The notes beneath the pieces were generated by a model. It did not search any database and had not been told where the DNA came from. It was given only the letters and a program-made list of their open reading frames with translations. Of a stretch of DNA of 21,346 bases, positions 13,382-21,346 are shown piece after piece (the stretch's first letter is position 1; every line of letters starts with the position of its first letter). Source of the DNA: TMED14 sp964475135 (GTDB taxonomy: Bacteria; Bacteroidota; Bacteroidia; Flavobacteriales; Schleiferiaceae); NCBI GenBank assembly GCA_964475135.1, contig CAYYWL010000028.1, positions 1 to 21,346 of the forward strand. The letters are read 5' to 3'. The translations under genes and the position numbers were made by a program.

Positions 13382-14296
13382 CTACAGCGCGAAGGCAAAC
13401 ACCTCTGCNNNNNNNNNNNNNNNNNNNNNNNNNNNNNNNNNNNNNNNNNNNNNNNNNNNNNNNNNNNNNNNNNNNNNNNNNNNNNNNNNNNNNNNNNNNN
13501 NNNNNNNNGCCGGAACCGCAAAACTGTAGCCCTCGTAGCTGCCGGTGCGGGTGGAGATGGCAGTGTTGATTCCGATGAGGTCGCCGCGTGTGTTGATCAA
13601 GGCTCCGCCCGAGTTACCCGGATTAACTACGGCGTCGGTTTGAATGAATGCCTCGATGGCGGACTGGTTGTCGATGATGTTGATGCTGCGGCCCTTGGCG
13701 CTAATGATGCCGGCCGTGACCGTGGAGTTCAGATTAAACGGATTGCCGACCGCGAGTACCCACTCGCCAAGGCGCACGTCGTCGCTGTTGGCAAAGGCGA
13801 GGGTCGGTAGATTGTCGCCCTCGATCTTGAGCACCGCGAGGTCGGTAGTGGGATCGACGCCCACTACTTTGGCGCTGTATTCTTTATTGCTGTTGAGCAC
13901 TACTTTGACTTCTTTGGCCTTGTCGATTACGTGGTTGTTGGTCACGATGTAGCCGTCGGGGCTGATAATGACTCCGGAACCCGACCCCTGAACGATGCGC
14001 GGCTGCATTTGGGGTGCTTGGCCAAATCCAAAGAAGAAGTCCTGAAACGGGTTAAACGTGTAACCTTGTTCCACGGATGTTTTAACGTGCACCACTGCGT
14101 GCACGGCTTGTTCGGCGGCTGCGCTGAAGTCCGTAGAAGTTACCAAGGCCGGATGGTCCGCGACAAGGCGTCCGTTGGATTCCGACCAAGTGGCCGAAGA
14201 AAATTGGGGACCGCGCACGGCGTCGTACAGGGCTGATCCGCCCACGCCCGCTGCGAGCGCGAGTCCGGTGACAGCGGCAAAAGTTTTCGCATTCAT
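13382..14296 (-). CDS. htrA: HtrA/Deg-family serine protease, interrupted by an assembly gap
   Basis: Starting at ATG 14296, the N-terminus has a hydrophobic export or anchor segment (MNAKTFAAVTGLALAAGVGG). The trypsin-like protease domain is complete with its triad: His in IVTNNHVIDKA, Asp in DPTTDLAVLKI, Ser in NPGNSGGAL. It should degrade or refold misfolded envelope proteins in the periplasm. About 262 residues precede the gap at 13409-13508, which begins just after GYSFAVP, where the protease domain ends. Eight residues and a stop (AEVFAFAL) lie beyond it in frame. The PDZ domain or domains expected in the family must be in the missing sequence, so the true gene is longer than drawn. The upstream in-frame ATG at 14353 gives 19 extra residues without signal character. 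It is divergent from dapF, with 73 bases between starts. Confidence 0.88.
   Translation of the reverse strand: MNAKTFAAVTGLALAAGVGGSALYDAVRGPQFSSATWSESNGRLVADHPALVTSTDFSAAAEQAVHAVVHVKTSVEQGYTFNPFQDFFFGFGQAPQMQPRIVQGSGSGVIISPDGYIVTNNHVIDKAKEVKVVLNSNKEYSAKVVGVDPTTDLAVLKIEGDNLPTLAFANSDDVRLGEWVLAVGNPFNLNSTVTAGIISAKGRSINIIDNQSAIEAFIQTDAVVNPGNSGGALINTRGDLIGINTAISTRTGSYEGYSFAVPXXXXXXXXXXXXXXXXXXXXXXXXXXXXXXXXXXAEVFAFAL
13409..13508. other. True assembly gap of unknown length
   Basis: One hundred Ns. Unlike the other two gaps, the flanking 55 bases do not match (…CACCTCTGC before, GCCGGAACCGC… after). Real sequence is missing, at least the PDZ region of the HtrA protease. The correct length is probably several hundred bases, and something extra could be hidden here. 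Confidence 0.85.
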
Positions 14297-14369
14297 AAAC
14301 GCACAATTTTTTGGGTTAAATGACGACGGGACGAAATTCAAAAACTGTTCCACGGCCTACATTCGCAGT

Positions 14370-15143
14370 ATGTTCCGACGTTTTGTCAAGTACCATGGTA
14401 GCGGAAACGACTTTGTCGTTGTACGCGGCTCGTTTGAAGCGCTTTGGCCTGCCATTTTGGTCGCTGAAATCTGCCACCGCCGCTACGGGGTGGGCGCAGA
14501 CGGGTTCATGGTCGTGGGACCCGCTGATGGCGCGGATTTTCGCGTCGACTACTACAACGCCGACGGCGGTTTGGGTTCGCTGTGCGGAAACGGTTCACGC
14601 TGTGCGGTCGACTTTGCTCGGTCCCAGGGGCTGTTTACTGGGTCGGATTGTAGTTTTTTAGCTGCAGATGGCCTGCATACGGCCCATTGGTTCGGAGATG
14701 GGCGGGTGTCGGTTCAGTTTAGCGATGCACCACGGCCTGTTGCGCAGCACGGCGGATGGTTTGTGAACACGGGTTCGCCGCACCATGTTGTGCTGACCGA
14801 CGACCTCGAATCGGTTGATACGCTTGGCGAGGGAAGAGCCCTGAGGTTTGGCGTCTACGCAGCGTCGGGCGGAGCCAACATCAACTGGCTTGCCGCCGAA
14901 GGTGACCGCTGCGCACTACGCACCTACGAGCGCGGTGTCGAGGATGAGACCTTAAGTTGCGGAACCGGCGCAGTAGCCGCTGCACTTGTGGCGCACGTGC
15001 AATTGGAATTGCCCAGCCCCGTGGTGCTGGACGCCCGCGGTGGCCAACTCGAGGTGTCCTTCAGTTCAAGTCTTGACGGCTTCACGAATATTGTACTAAC
15101 GGGTCCAGTGGCCCGCGTATTTGACGGAGAATGGACGGCCTAA
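14370..15143 (+). CDS. dapF: Diaminopimelate epimerase
   Basis: From ATG 14370 the protein has 257 residues and starts MFRRFVKYHGSGNDFVVV, the classic DapF opening. The two catalytic cysteines are present: Cys72 in LCGNGSRC and Cys197 in LSCGTGAVA. YYNADGG and NTGSPHHV are further family marks. It interconverts LL- and meso-diaminopimelate without a cofactor, feeding lysine synthesis and peptidoglycan cross-linking in the cytosol. The frame is open further upstream to 14175, but that part is antisense to htrA. A TACATTCG sequence 4 bases before the ATG is one base off the -7 box. The GNAT gene overlaps its end by 13 bases and mltG follows, giving a small wall-related operon. Confidence 0.95.
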   Translation: MFRRFVKYHGSGNDFVVVRGSFEALWPAILVAEICHRRYGVGADGFMVVGPADGADFRVDYYNADGGLGSLCGNGSRCAVDFARSQGLFTGSDCSFLAADGLHTAHWFGDGRVSVQFSDAPRPVAQHGGWFVNTGSPHHVVLTDDLESVDTLGEGRALRFGVYAASGGANINWLAAEGDRCALRTYERGVEDETLSCGTGAVAAALVAHVQLELPSPVVLDARGGQLEVSFSSSLDGFTNIVLTGPVARVFDGEWTA

Positions 15144-15631
15144 AACTTCGCGCCCTCGAACCAGAGGACCTCGACCAGCTCGTGCGCTGGGAGGCCGACC
15201 ATGCCGACGCCGGGCTTCGCGTGGCTCCCTACAGTCGGGCGGTGCTCAAGCGCTACCTCGACGAGTCCCACCGTGACTTTTGGGAGGCAGAGCAAGTTCG
15301 CTTCGTGCTCTCTGCGGCCGACGGACGGGCCCTCGGATTGTTTGATGTCTTCAACGCGCAGCCGGTACACCAGCGCGCTGAAGTGGCCCTGCTTATTGAT
15401 CCTGTGGTTCGTGGCCAGGGGCTCGGACGCCAGGGCTTGAAGTTGGTCGAGGATTGGGCCTTTGCGCGCGTGGGGTTGCGGAGCCTTTATGCCGAAGTGT
15501 TTACCGACAACGCTGCTGCGCTGAACGTTTTTGCGGCCAGTGGCTACGAACAGTCAGGTGTCCTCAAGGCCTGGTACCGGGTCGGACGCGAGTTTCGCGA
15601 CGTGCAACTTCTACAGCGTTTAAGGTCATGA
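15131..15631 (+). CDS. GNAT-family N-acetyltransferase (RimJ/RimL-like)
   Basis: This 166-residue protein has the GNAT fold. The opening LKLRALEPEDLDQLVRWEAD is typical of the RimJ/RimL/SpeG branch. Motif A with the acetyl-CoA pyrophosphate loop reads VRGQGLGRQGLKL, and the later LYAEVFTDNAAALNVFAASG is the usual motif B. It would transfer an acetyl group from acetyl-CoA to an amine; the acceptor (a protein N-terminus, polyamine or sugar amine) cannot be told. The start overlaps dapF by 13 bases, and its stop overlaps the mltG start as ATGA. It is locked between two wall-metabolism genes, so a link to the envelope is possible but unproven. Confidence 0.88.
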   Translation: MDGLKLRALEPEDLDQLVRWEADHADAGLRVAPYSRAVLKRYLDESHRDFWEAEQVRFVLSAADGRALGLFDVFNAQPVHQRAEVALLIDPVVRGQGLGRQGLKLVEDWAFARVGLRSLYAEVFTDNAAALNVFAASGYEQSGVLKAWYRVGREFRDVQLLQRLRS

Positions 15632-16626
15632 GCCGTAAGTCCCGCGCCGCACGCCGAATTCGCCCGTGGTGGTTGATTGTGGTCTTTGCCTTGGCTGCCG
15701 TTGCAGTTGGCCTTTGGCCGTCGCAGGATTTTACTTCGGTGCGGGTTCCCGTTCCGGTTCCGGTGGACGGAACCCCCGTTCTCAACGTGTTGGACAGCAT
15801 TGCTAAGCACAATCCCGATGCCCACCTCAACCTACTCAGGGCGGGAGCCGTGCTTCAGGGAAATTTCAAGGTTCCGCGTGGATACTATGAAATTTCGCCA
15901 AGTGAACCATGGTGGCGGACGCTTCGAAAGTTAAAAATGGGCTATGAGACTCCCCAGCGAATCACTGTGCGCGGGTATCAAGGGCGCAGTGCGGTGGTTA
16001 CACGATTGTCAGAAGTATTTTTTGACTCTGCCTCTGAGCTTGATTCGGCTCTCTACCACGGTGATAGTATTGTGCCAGTGCTTCCCAATACCTACGAGGT
16101 CTATGCGTCGCTTTCGCCGCGCGAGGTGGCCCAACGTATGGCTCGAGAATTTGATGCGTTTTGGAACACGGATCGGACTCAAGCCGCCCAGCGCTTGGGG
16201 CTGAGCCGCTACGAGGTCACGGTCCTTGCGAGCATTGTGCAAGCGGAATCCAAAGAGCCCGCAGAGTGGCCGCGTATCGCCGGAGTGTACTTGACACGTT
16301 TGAAGCAGGGTAAACGTTTGGAGGCTGATCCCACCGTAGTCTACGCGGTGCTTGATCGAGGCCTTGCGGAGGCGCCCATTCGCCGTGTGACCGGCAGCAT
16401 GCTTCAGGTGCCGCACCCGTTTAATACCTACCGAACCAAGGGCTTGCCGCCCGGACCATTGGCCACTGTGCACCCGCCGGTGATCGATAGCGTACTGGCT
16501 TCGACGGCCACGGGAGAACTCTTTTTTTGCGCCAATCCTTCGAAGCCGGGCTTTCACCTCTTTTCAAAAAGCTACGCCGAGCACCTACGCAACCGAAAAC
16601 GCTACCTGCGGGCCATCACCCGCTAG
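15628..16626 (+). CDS. mltG: Endolytic murein transglycosylase MltG (YceG-like)
   Basis: The ATG at 15628 overlaps the GNAT stop by four bases (ATGA) and gives 332 residues. The frame is open back to 15454, but that part lies within the GNAT gene. A single membrane segment (about residues 12-30) anchors it, with the rest in the periplasm. The YceG core is clear: VLASIVQAESKE with catalytic Glu207, then IAGVYLTRLKQGKRLEADPT and FNTYRTKGLPPGP. It cuts nascent peptidoglycan strands and is thought to set glycan chain length or end synthesis. Where E. coli reads IVEKET, this one has IVQAES, keeping only the second glutamate. It shares the palindromic CTAG with the convergent clpB stop, so the two coding ends overlap by 4 bases. 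Confidence 0.95.
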   Translation: MSRKSRAARRIRPWWLIVVFALAAVAVGLWPSQDFTSVRVPVPVPVDGTPVLNVLDSIAKHNPDAHLNLLRAGAVLQGNFKVPRGYYEISPSEPWWRTLRKLKMGYETPQRITVRGYQGRSAVVTRLSEVFFDSASELDSALYHGDSIVPVLPNTYEVYASLSPREVAQRMAREFDAFWNTDRTQAAQRLGLSRYEVTVLASIVQAESKEPAEWPRIAGVYLTRLKQGKRLEADPTVVYAVLDRGLAEAPIRRVTGSMLQVPHPFNTYRTKGLPPGPLATVHPPVIDSVLASTATGELFFCANPSKPGFHLFSKSYAEHLRNRKRYLRAITR

Positions 16627-19190
16627 GCCTGCGAGAGGCCCAGCTGGGTGTTGGTAAAAAAGATGGATCCGTCTACCGCATCGCAGAGAACTACGGCGTC
16701 GCGTTGGACTTCGCCGCTCAAGAGCTTTTTCGCGAGGTCGTTGAGAATGCGGCGCTGTACCGTTCGCTTGAGCGGGCGGGCTCCAAAGGCTGGGTCAAAG
16801 CCCTCTGCGGCCAAGGCATCCACCGCTTCAGGGGTGAATTCAATGGTGATTTCTTGGTCCGCCAAGCGTTTTTGAACCTCTTTGAGCTGCAGCTGCACGA
16901 TTCGGCGCACGTGGTCTTCGCCCAATGGGTGAAATGTGATGATTTCGTCGATTCGGTTAAGGAACTCCGGGCGCAAGATTTTGCGCAGCAACTGCTGCAC
17001 CGCCTCAGGCCCTTCGCCGTCAAGTAGGAGCTCAGATCCCAGATTACTGGTCATCACCACGACGCTGTGTGTGAAGTTGACCGTGCGGCCCTTTCCGTCG
17101 GTGAGCCGTCCGTCGTCAAGCACTTGGAGCAGCACATTGAAGACTTCGGGGTGGGCTTTTTCAATTTCGTCGAGCAGCACGACCGCGTAAGGACGACGTC
17201 GCACAGCTTCGGTGAGCTGTCCGCCCTCTTCGTAGCCCACATATCCCGGAGGCGCTCCCACGAGCCGCGACACACTGTGGCGCTCTTGGTATTCACTCAT
17301 GTCAATGCGGACCATGGCCTGGTCGTCGTCAAATAGGAATTCGGCCAGCGCTCGGGCAAGTTCGGTTTTTCCGACTCCAGTGGGTCCAAGAAAGAGAAAG
17401 GACCCAATCGGGCGCTTGGGGTCGCCCAGGCCCGCGCGGGCCCGGCGCAGGGCATCAGAGACGGCTTCAATCGCCTCGTTCTGGCCGACTACCCGCTGGT
17501 GGAGTTCATCTTCAAGGCGAAGGAGTTTGCTTCGTTCACTCTCGAGCATCTTGCTCACGGGGATGCCGGTCCACCGCGACACGACTTCGGCAATGTCTTC
17601 AGCACCCACTTCTTCTTGAACCATGGCGCGTCGGTCGGTGCGCAGCTCGTCGAGGGCCGCGAGGCCGTGGGTGATGGACTGTTCGGCGGCCGCCAGCTTG
17701 CCGTAGCGGATTTCGGCGACTTTGGCATAGTCTCCGTTGCGTTCGGCTTGCTCAGCCTCGAGTTTAAGGCGCTCAACATCCTCTTTCGCACGTTGGATGC
17801 GTTCAACTGCTTCTTTTTCGGCGGACCATTGGGCGCCCAAGGCTGTTCGCTTCTCATTGAGCGTGGAGAGTTCCTGCTTGAGTAGGTTGAGGCGCTTGGG
17901 GTCGTCCTCGCGCTGGATTGCCTCACGTTCGATTTCGAGCTGAATAATCTTGCGGTCCAAGTCGTCGAGCTCTTCGGGCTTTGAATTGATTTCAAGTCGG
18001 AGCTTTGAGGCGGCTTCGTCCATCAAGTCAATGGCCTTGTCGGGCAAAAAGCGATCTGAAATGTAGCGCTGGCTCAAAAGAACAGACTGCACTACCGCTT
18101 CGTCCTTGATTCGGACTTTGTGGTGGCTTTCGTACTTCTCTTTGATTCCGCGCAAAATGGCGATGGACGCTTCGGTGTCGGGCTCTTCGACCAAAACTTT
18201 TTGAAAACGGCGCTCCAGCGCTTTGTCTTTTTCGAAGTACTTCTGGAACTCGTTAAGGGTTGTTGCGCCCACGCAGCGAAGCTCGCCCCGCGCAAGAGCG
18301 GGTTTCAGAATGTTCGCGGCGTCCATAGCGCCTTCGCCGCCGCCGGCTCCGACCAAAGTGTGGATTTCGTCGATGAAGAGAATGAGGTCACCTTCGGCGG
18401 CCGTTACCTCTTGAACTACGGACTTAAGGCGCTCTTCGAATTCGCCTTTGTACTTCGCTCCGGCGATCAGCGAGCCCATGTCAAGCGAAAAGATGCGTTT
18501 GCCCTGAAGGTTTTCGGGGACGTCACCCCGAACGATGCGGTGGGCGAGGCCTTCGGCGATGGCGGTTTTACCGACGCCGGGTTCGCCAACGAGGACGGGG
18601 TTGTTTTTGGTACGGCGGGACAGTATCTGAAGCACCCGGCGAATCTCGTCGTCGCGTCCGATCACAGGATCGAGTTTGCCACTTTCGGCGCGTTCGTTCA
18701 GGTCAATCGCGTACTTTTTGAGCGCTTGGTAGCTGCCTTCGGCGGATGCCGATTGGGCTTTTTTACCTTGACGCAGCTGGGCAATGACGGCGCTGAATTC
18801 TTTTTCGCGGAACCCTGCATCCCGCAGGGCTTGGCCCATGGCGTCGCTAGCGGTTCCGATTCCCAAGATTAGGAATTCAAGGCTTACGTAGTCGTCGCCA
18901 AATTTTTTGGCTGCAGTTGCCGCTTGGGCAAGGGCATTCTGTGCGGGGCGGCTGAGGTAGCGTTCTCCGCCGTCGACGCGACCTTGCTGGGCGAGGAGGG
19001 CTTCGGCGGTGCGCACCAAGGTTTCTGGGGCAAGTCCCGCTCGGCGCAATAGGTCTTCAATAAAGGCACGGTCAGCTTCAACGGCCCCCACGAAAAGGTG
19101 CGCAGAATCGATGGCCTGATGGCCCAGTTCACTAGCGCGTTGCTGCGCTGCCTGAAGGGCGGTTTGGGTTTTTACGGTAAGGTTGTCCAT
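16623..19190 (-). CDS. clpB: ATP-dependent disaggregase ClpB
   Basis: The 855-residue length and layout are those of ClpB. The Clp N-domain covers about residues 1-145. The first AAA+ module has Walker A GEPGVGKT (202-209), Walker B LILFIDE (269-275) and pore loop KYKGEFEERL. The coiled-coil middle domain (roughly 400-525) is rich in Glu, Lys and Arg and marks ClpB apart from ClpA or ClpC. The second AAA+ module has FLGPTGVGKTEL, pore loop GYVGYEEGG and Walker B VVLLDEIEKAH. It threads aggregated proteins through its hexamer with DnaK in the cytosol after heat or other stress. No TAnnTTTG box was found upstream, so a stress promoter is possible. The terminator of the next gene lies directly upstream. 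It ends by sharing CTAG with mltG. Confidence 0.97.
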   Translation of the reverse strand: MDNLTVKTQTALQAAQQRASELGHQAIDSAHLFVGAVEADRAFIEDLLRRAGLAPETLVRTAEALLAQQGRVDGGERYLSRPAQNALAQAATAAKKFGDDYVSLEFLILGIGTASDAMGQALRDAGFREKEFSAVIAQLRQGKKAQSASAEGSYQALKKYAIDLNERAESGKLDPVIGRDDEIRRVLQILSRRTKNNPVLVGEPGVGKTAIAEGLAHRIVRGDVPENLQGKRIFSLDMGSLIAGAKYKGEFEERLKSVVQEVTAAEGDLILFIDEIHTLVGAGGGEGAMDAANILKPALARGELRCVGATTLNEFQKYFEKDKALERRFQKVLVEEPDTEASIAILRGIKEKYESHHKVRIKDEAVVQSVLLSQRYISDRFLPDKAIDLMDEAASKLRLEINSKPEELDDLDRKIIQLEIEREAIQREDDPKRLNLLKQELSTLNEKRTALGAQWSAEKEAVERIQRAKEDVERLKLEAEQAERNGDYAKVAEIRYGKLAAAEQSITHGLAALDELRTDRRAMVQEEVGAEDIAEVVSRWTGIPVSKMLESERSKLLRLEDELHQRVVGQNEAIEAVSDALRRARAGLGDPKRPIGSFLFLGPTGVGKTELARALAEFLFDDDQAMVRIDMSEYQERHSVSRLVGAPPGYVGYEEGGQLTEAVRRRPYAVVLLDEIEKAHPEVFNVLLQVLDDGRLTDGKGRTVNFTHSVVVMTSNLGSELLLDGEGPEAVQQLLRKILRPEFLNRIDEIITFHPLGEDHVRRIVQLQLKEVQKRLADQEITIEFTPEAVDALAAEGFDPAFGARPLKRTVQRRILNDLAKKLLSGEVQRDAVVLCDAVDGSIFFTNTQLGLSQA

Positions 19191-19235
19191 ACGTCTTCAA
19201 TGGCTCAATCCACGTGCCCAAGGGGCTAATACGAC

Positions 19236-19271
19236 AAAAAGGCAGCATTTCAATCGAAACACTGCCTTTTT
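19236..19271 (-). terminator. Terminator of the T9SS surface protein gene
   Basis: AAAAAGGCAG and CTGCCTTTTT bracket a stem with a 4-base loop. Read on the minus strand the inner mismatches become two G-U wobble pairs, giving an unbroken 16-bp stem ending in Ts. On the plus strand they are C-A mismatches. It therefore serves the minus-strand gene at 19301-21346 and isolates clpB from it. Confidence 0.85.
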
Positions 19272-19300
19272 GGCTCAAATTTACCCGAAGGCGCTAGACG

Positions 19301-21346
19301 CTAGCGGACAAAGCGGCGGGTGTAGCTCTGTCCTTGCCACTCGACTACGGCATTGTACATGCCGGCGGCGAGCTGTGCGGTTTCCCACTCTAGGCGTACG
19401 AGGCCGCCTTGGTGGTCAAAGTCTTGGGCAAGTACGGGCTGGCCCAACATGTTGTACACTGTCAACCGAACGCTTCCGCCTTCGTTGGACTGGAAGTCCA
19501 TTCCAACGGGCCCGCCCTGTGAAGGGTTGGGGCTGATTCCGCTCAAGAATGCGTCGGTGAGGGTCGCTTCAGGTGTGCCGATTCCGATGATGTCTATCGT
19601 CGAACCGAGTGGAGCCTGCTCCAAACAGAAGTTGTCGACCGCCCAACCTTCGTTGACGAGTGTGAAGTCGGTTCCGAAGCGGAATCGGAAGATCAACGTA
19701 CCCGGATTCTCTGCTGTGAAGTTGATGCTCGAGTTGGCCCAACCGTTGGTGGTGCCCGACCATCCCGGACGAACGTTATCCAGAGAGGTCACGTGCACTG
19801 TGTTGTACCACTTACCCGACGGGAAGACGTTGCCCAAGGTGTACCAATTGATGCCTCCGTTGTAGGACCAGTCGATGCTGCCGCCGTCGTGGTACTGCTC
19901 AGAGAACATGTTGTGGTCAAACTTCATGGTGTATGTCACATTGCTGTCGAGTACAAAGAATGGAGTGTGCAGCGAGCTGCGGCCCATCGGACTGTAGTTG
20001 CTTGTGAGCTTCGTCATCCACGCTTTGGTTCCGCTGGCTGCGCTGCTGATGATGCTCTGGCCGGGTGTTCCGAATTCCCAGTCGTGCGCAGCGGTCTTGA
20101 TCGTCGAATGCAAGGGTAACCAAGCAGCCTTGTTCGGATCCTCAAAGTCGTTGCAGTATCCGGTCGCATTGATGGTAATCTTATCAGATACCACGAACGT
20201 CTTGCAGAACTGGTCGTCGGCCGTGAGGTTATCTTGCTTATTGTTGGGGCGGTGCGTCTCCACACAAATGCTGTAGGAGCCAGCTCCGTTGTTGAGCCAT
20301 CCCTGATTGAATTCGAACCAACGGCGACCTCCACGCGGCATCGGTGGGCTGTAAACTACGGTTTCGTACGCAGTCCATGGCCCGTTGTTGACGCGGTAGC
20401 GGACCTGTAGGGTGTCTACAGGTTTGGCTCCGGTGTTTTCGAGGTATACCCTCAATGTAGAAGTGTCTTCAGGTACAATTAAGTACTCTTTAGTGTCGAT
20501 GTCAGTAGGTGACATTGAGTTTTGGGGCGGAACGTAGATCTGCACATCGTCAATCGCCCAGCCTGCCCCTGATGATCCTACCGCCGTACCCATACGGAAG
20601 CGAAGGTTCAACGGGTTGCTGTTAAAGTTCCACATGGCGAGCGGGAGGGTAGAAGTGATCCAGTTGCCGCCCGTGCTGCCTGTCCATCCAGGTTGGTTGT
20701 TCAGCGCAGCTACTCCTGATGAACCGTAGCTCGAGCCGTACCAGTTCTGGCCAATGGTTGCAGTGGCGTTACCCAAAACATTCCAGGTTCCGTTGTTCAA
20801 GAACTCGATGTTCGCACCGTCGGTACCACCAAAGGCAAAGCGGTGCTTGAATCGAATTTCGGCTCCCATAATGGTGTCAAAGTTGGTCAATGGAGGCATG
20901 CGGAGGTACTCGTTGCCCACACCTTGGTAGTTCTGGGTAAGTCCGGTCATCCAAACGTTGCTACCTGAAGCTGCGGTAAAGCCCTTTCCAGGTTGCCCCA
21001 TCTCCCACATTTGAAGAGTTCCGGTTCCGCCCTGAACAAAGAAGGCATGCTCATTACCCACGCAGTTGTCAAAGGTCACAGGTCCAAACGGAATACCTAC
21101 CGACGTATTACCCGTGGTGATGCGTGCAGCGGTATCATTGCGTGAGAAGGCATCGCCAGCTAGGGTAGTGTAGGCCTTTATTTCAATATCACCTTCCCAG
21201 TACACAACAGGAGTCGTTACCGTAAGCGTCGCCTCAGCACCCGCTGCAATGCTCGGTACGGTGTACGTGTAGGTATTGGTGTTCGTTGCAGTGCAGAGGT
21301 CCTTGACCACAACGGTGACCGGAACATTAGATTTTGCCTGCTTGCC
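19301..21346 (-). CDS. Large T9SS-exported surface protein, N-terminus outside the window
   Basis: The frame is open to the window edge, so the gene continues to the right. A GTG at 21310 is not a credible start, because the 12 codons before it are also open and fit the same domain. The visible 681 residues have a repeated layout. Counting from 21310: an Ig/CARDB-like end (1-70), a jelly-roll module (79-261), a CARDB-like segment (275-376), a second jelly-roll module (387-565), and a type A T9SS sorting domain (585-669) with ISPNPSQGG, LTVYNMLGQPV and AAGMYNAVVEWQG. The two jelly-roll modules share WExGxPG, WMTxLTxNY, PGWxGxT and GWAxD, so they are duplicates. The protein should cross the outer membrane by the Por system and be fixed on the surface or released. 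An adhesin or a protease with the catalytic part upstream is possible; function is unknown. Confidence 0.88.
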   Translation of the reverse strand, partial: GKQAKSNVPVTVVVKDLCTATNTNTYTYTVPSIAAGAEATLTVTTPVVYWEGDIEIKAYTTLAGDAFSRNDTAARITTGNTSVGIPFGPVTFDNCVGNEHAFFVQGGTGTLQMWEMGQPGKGFTAASGSNVWMTGLTQNYQGVGNEYLRMPPLTNFDTIMGAEIRFKHRFAFGGTDGANIEFLNNGTWNVLGNATATIGQNWYGSSYGSSGVAALNNQPGWTGSTGGNWITSTLPLAMWNFNSNPLNLRFRMGTAVGSSGAGWAIDDVQIYVPPQNSMSPTDIDTKEYLIVPEDTSTLRVYLENTGAKPVDTLQVRYRVNNGPWTAYETVVYSPPMPRGGRRWFEFNQGWLNNGAGSYSICVETHRPNNKQDNLTADDQFCKTFVVSDKITINATGYCNDFEDPNKAAWLPLHSTIKTAAHDWEFGTPGQSIISSAASGTKAWMTKLTSNYSPMGRSSLHTPFFVLDSNVTYTMKFDHNMFSEQYHDGGSIDWSYNGGINWYTLGNVFPSGKWYNTVHVTSLDNVRPGWSGTTNGWANSSINFTAENPGTLIFRFRFGTDFTLVNEGWAVDNFCLEQAPLGSTIDIIGIGTPEATLTDAFLSGISPNPSQGGPVGMDFQSNEGGSVRLTVYNMLGQPVLAQDFDHQGGLVRLEWETAQLAAGMYNAVVEWQGQSYTRRFVR

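Noticed and set aside
18120..18872. 250-codon plus-strand open frame opposite clpB
   Set aside because: Antisense to the conserved ClpB AAA+ core; its translation has no recognisable domain or start context.
21310..21312. GTG start for the T9SS surface protein
   Set aside because: The frame stays open to the window edge with sequence fitting the same beta domain, and no signal peptide follows the GTG. The gene is simply cut by the window.

Overview
The window looks like part of a Bacteroidota genome, probably a Flavobacteriales-like lineage assembled as a draft or metagenome bin. The clues are a protein with a type IX secretion (Por) C-terminal sorting domain, Bacteroidota-type promoters (TTTG / TAnnTTTG) placed just before start codons, few Shine-Dalgarno sequences, and a 193-residue MiaE. 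No rRNA, tRNA, CRISPR array, intact insertion sequence or phage gene was seen. Genes are packed tightly, and many start and stop codons overlap.

Layout. (1) 1-160: terminator of an upstream gene and a short leader. (2) 160-2251, plus: a lipid cassette of patatin-like phospholipase, CarS/CdsA-like CTP transferase and CDP-alcohol phosphatidyltransferase. (3) 2297-7223, plus: a cell-envelope operon with its own promoter, encoding a LysM protein, two SGNH-hydrolase-like proteins and an MBOAT O-acyltransferase. It probably O-acylates an exported glycan. (4) 7204-8436, minus: MltF-like lytic transglycosylase. (5) 8480-10811, plus: miaE, gcvT and an Lrp/AsnC regulator. (6) 10824-14296, minus: tcdA, an N-terminally extended GAPDH and an HtrA-type protease broken by a gap. 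(7) 14370-16626, plus: dapF, a GNAT acetyltransferase and mltG, all overlapping. (8) 16623-21346, minus: clpB and a large T9SS-exported surface protein that runs off the window.

Envelope biology is the main theme: phospholipid synthesis and turnover, glycan acylation, murein synthesis (dapF) and cleavage (MltF, MltG), envelope protein quality control (HtrA) and surface protein export. Core metabolism and RNA modification genes lie between.

There are three 100-N gaps. Two are assembly artefacts: the 55 bases before the gap are repeated exactly after it, so the contigs overlap. Collapsing them gives one intact 395-residue SGNH gene and a gcvT-lrp pair 2 bases apart. The third gap (13409-13508) has no such overlap and hides the C-terminal part of the HtrA protease.

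Nothing here is clearly a new defence or mobile system. The best leads are the patatin-CarS-phosphatidyltransferase cassette, the twin-SGNH/MBOAT/LysM operon, a nested inverted repeat around the htrA terminator, the near-leaderless promoters, and the long GAPDH with an altered cofactor site.
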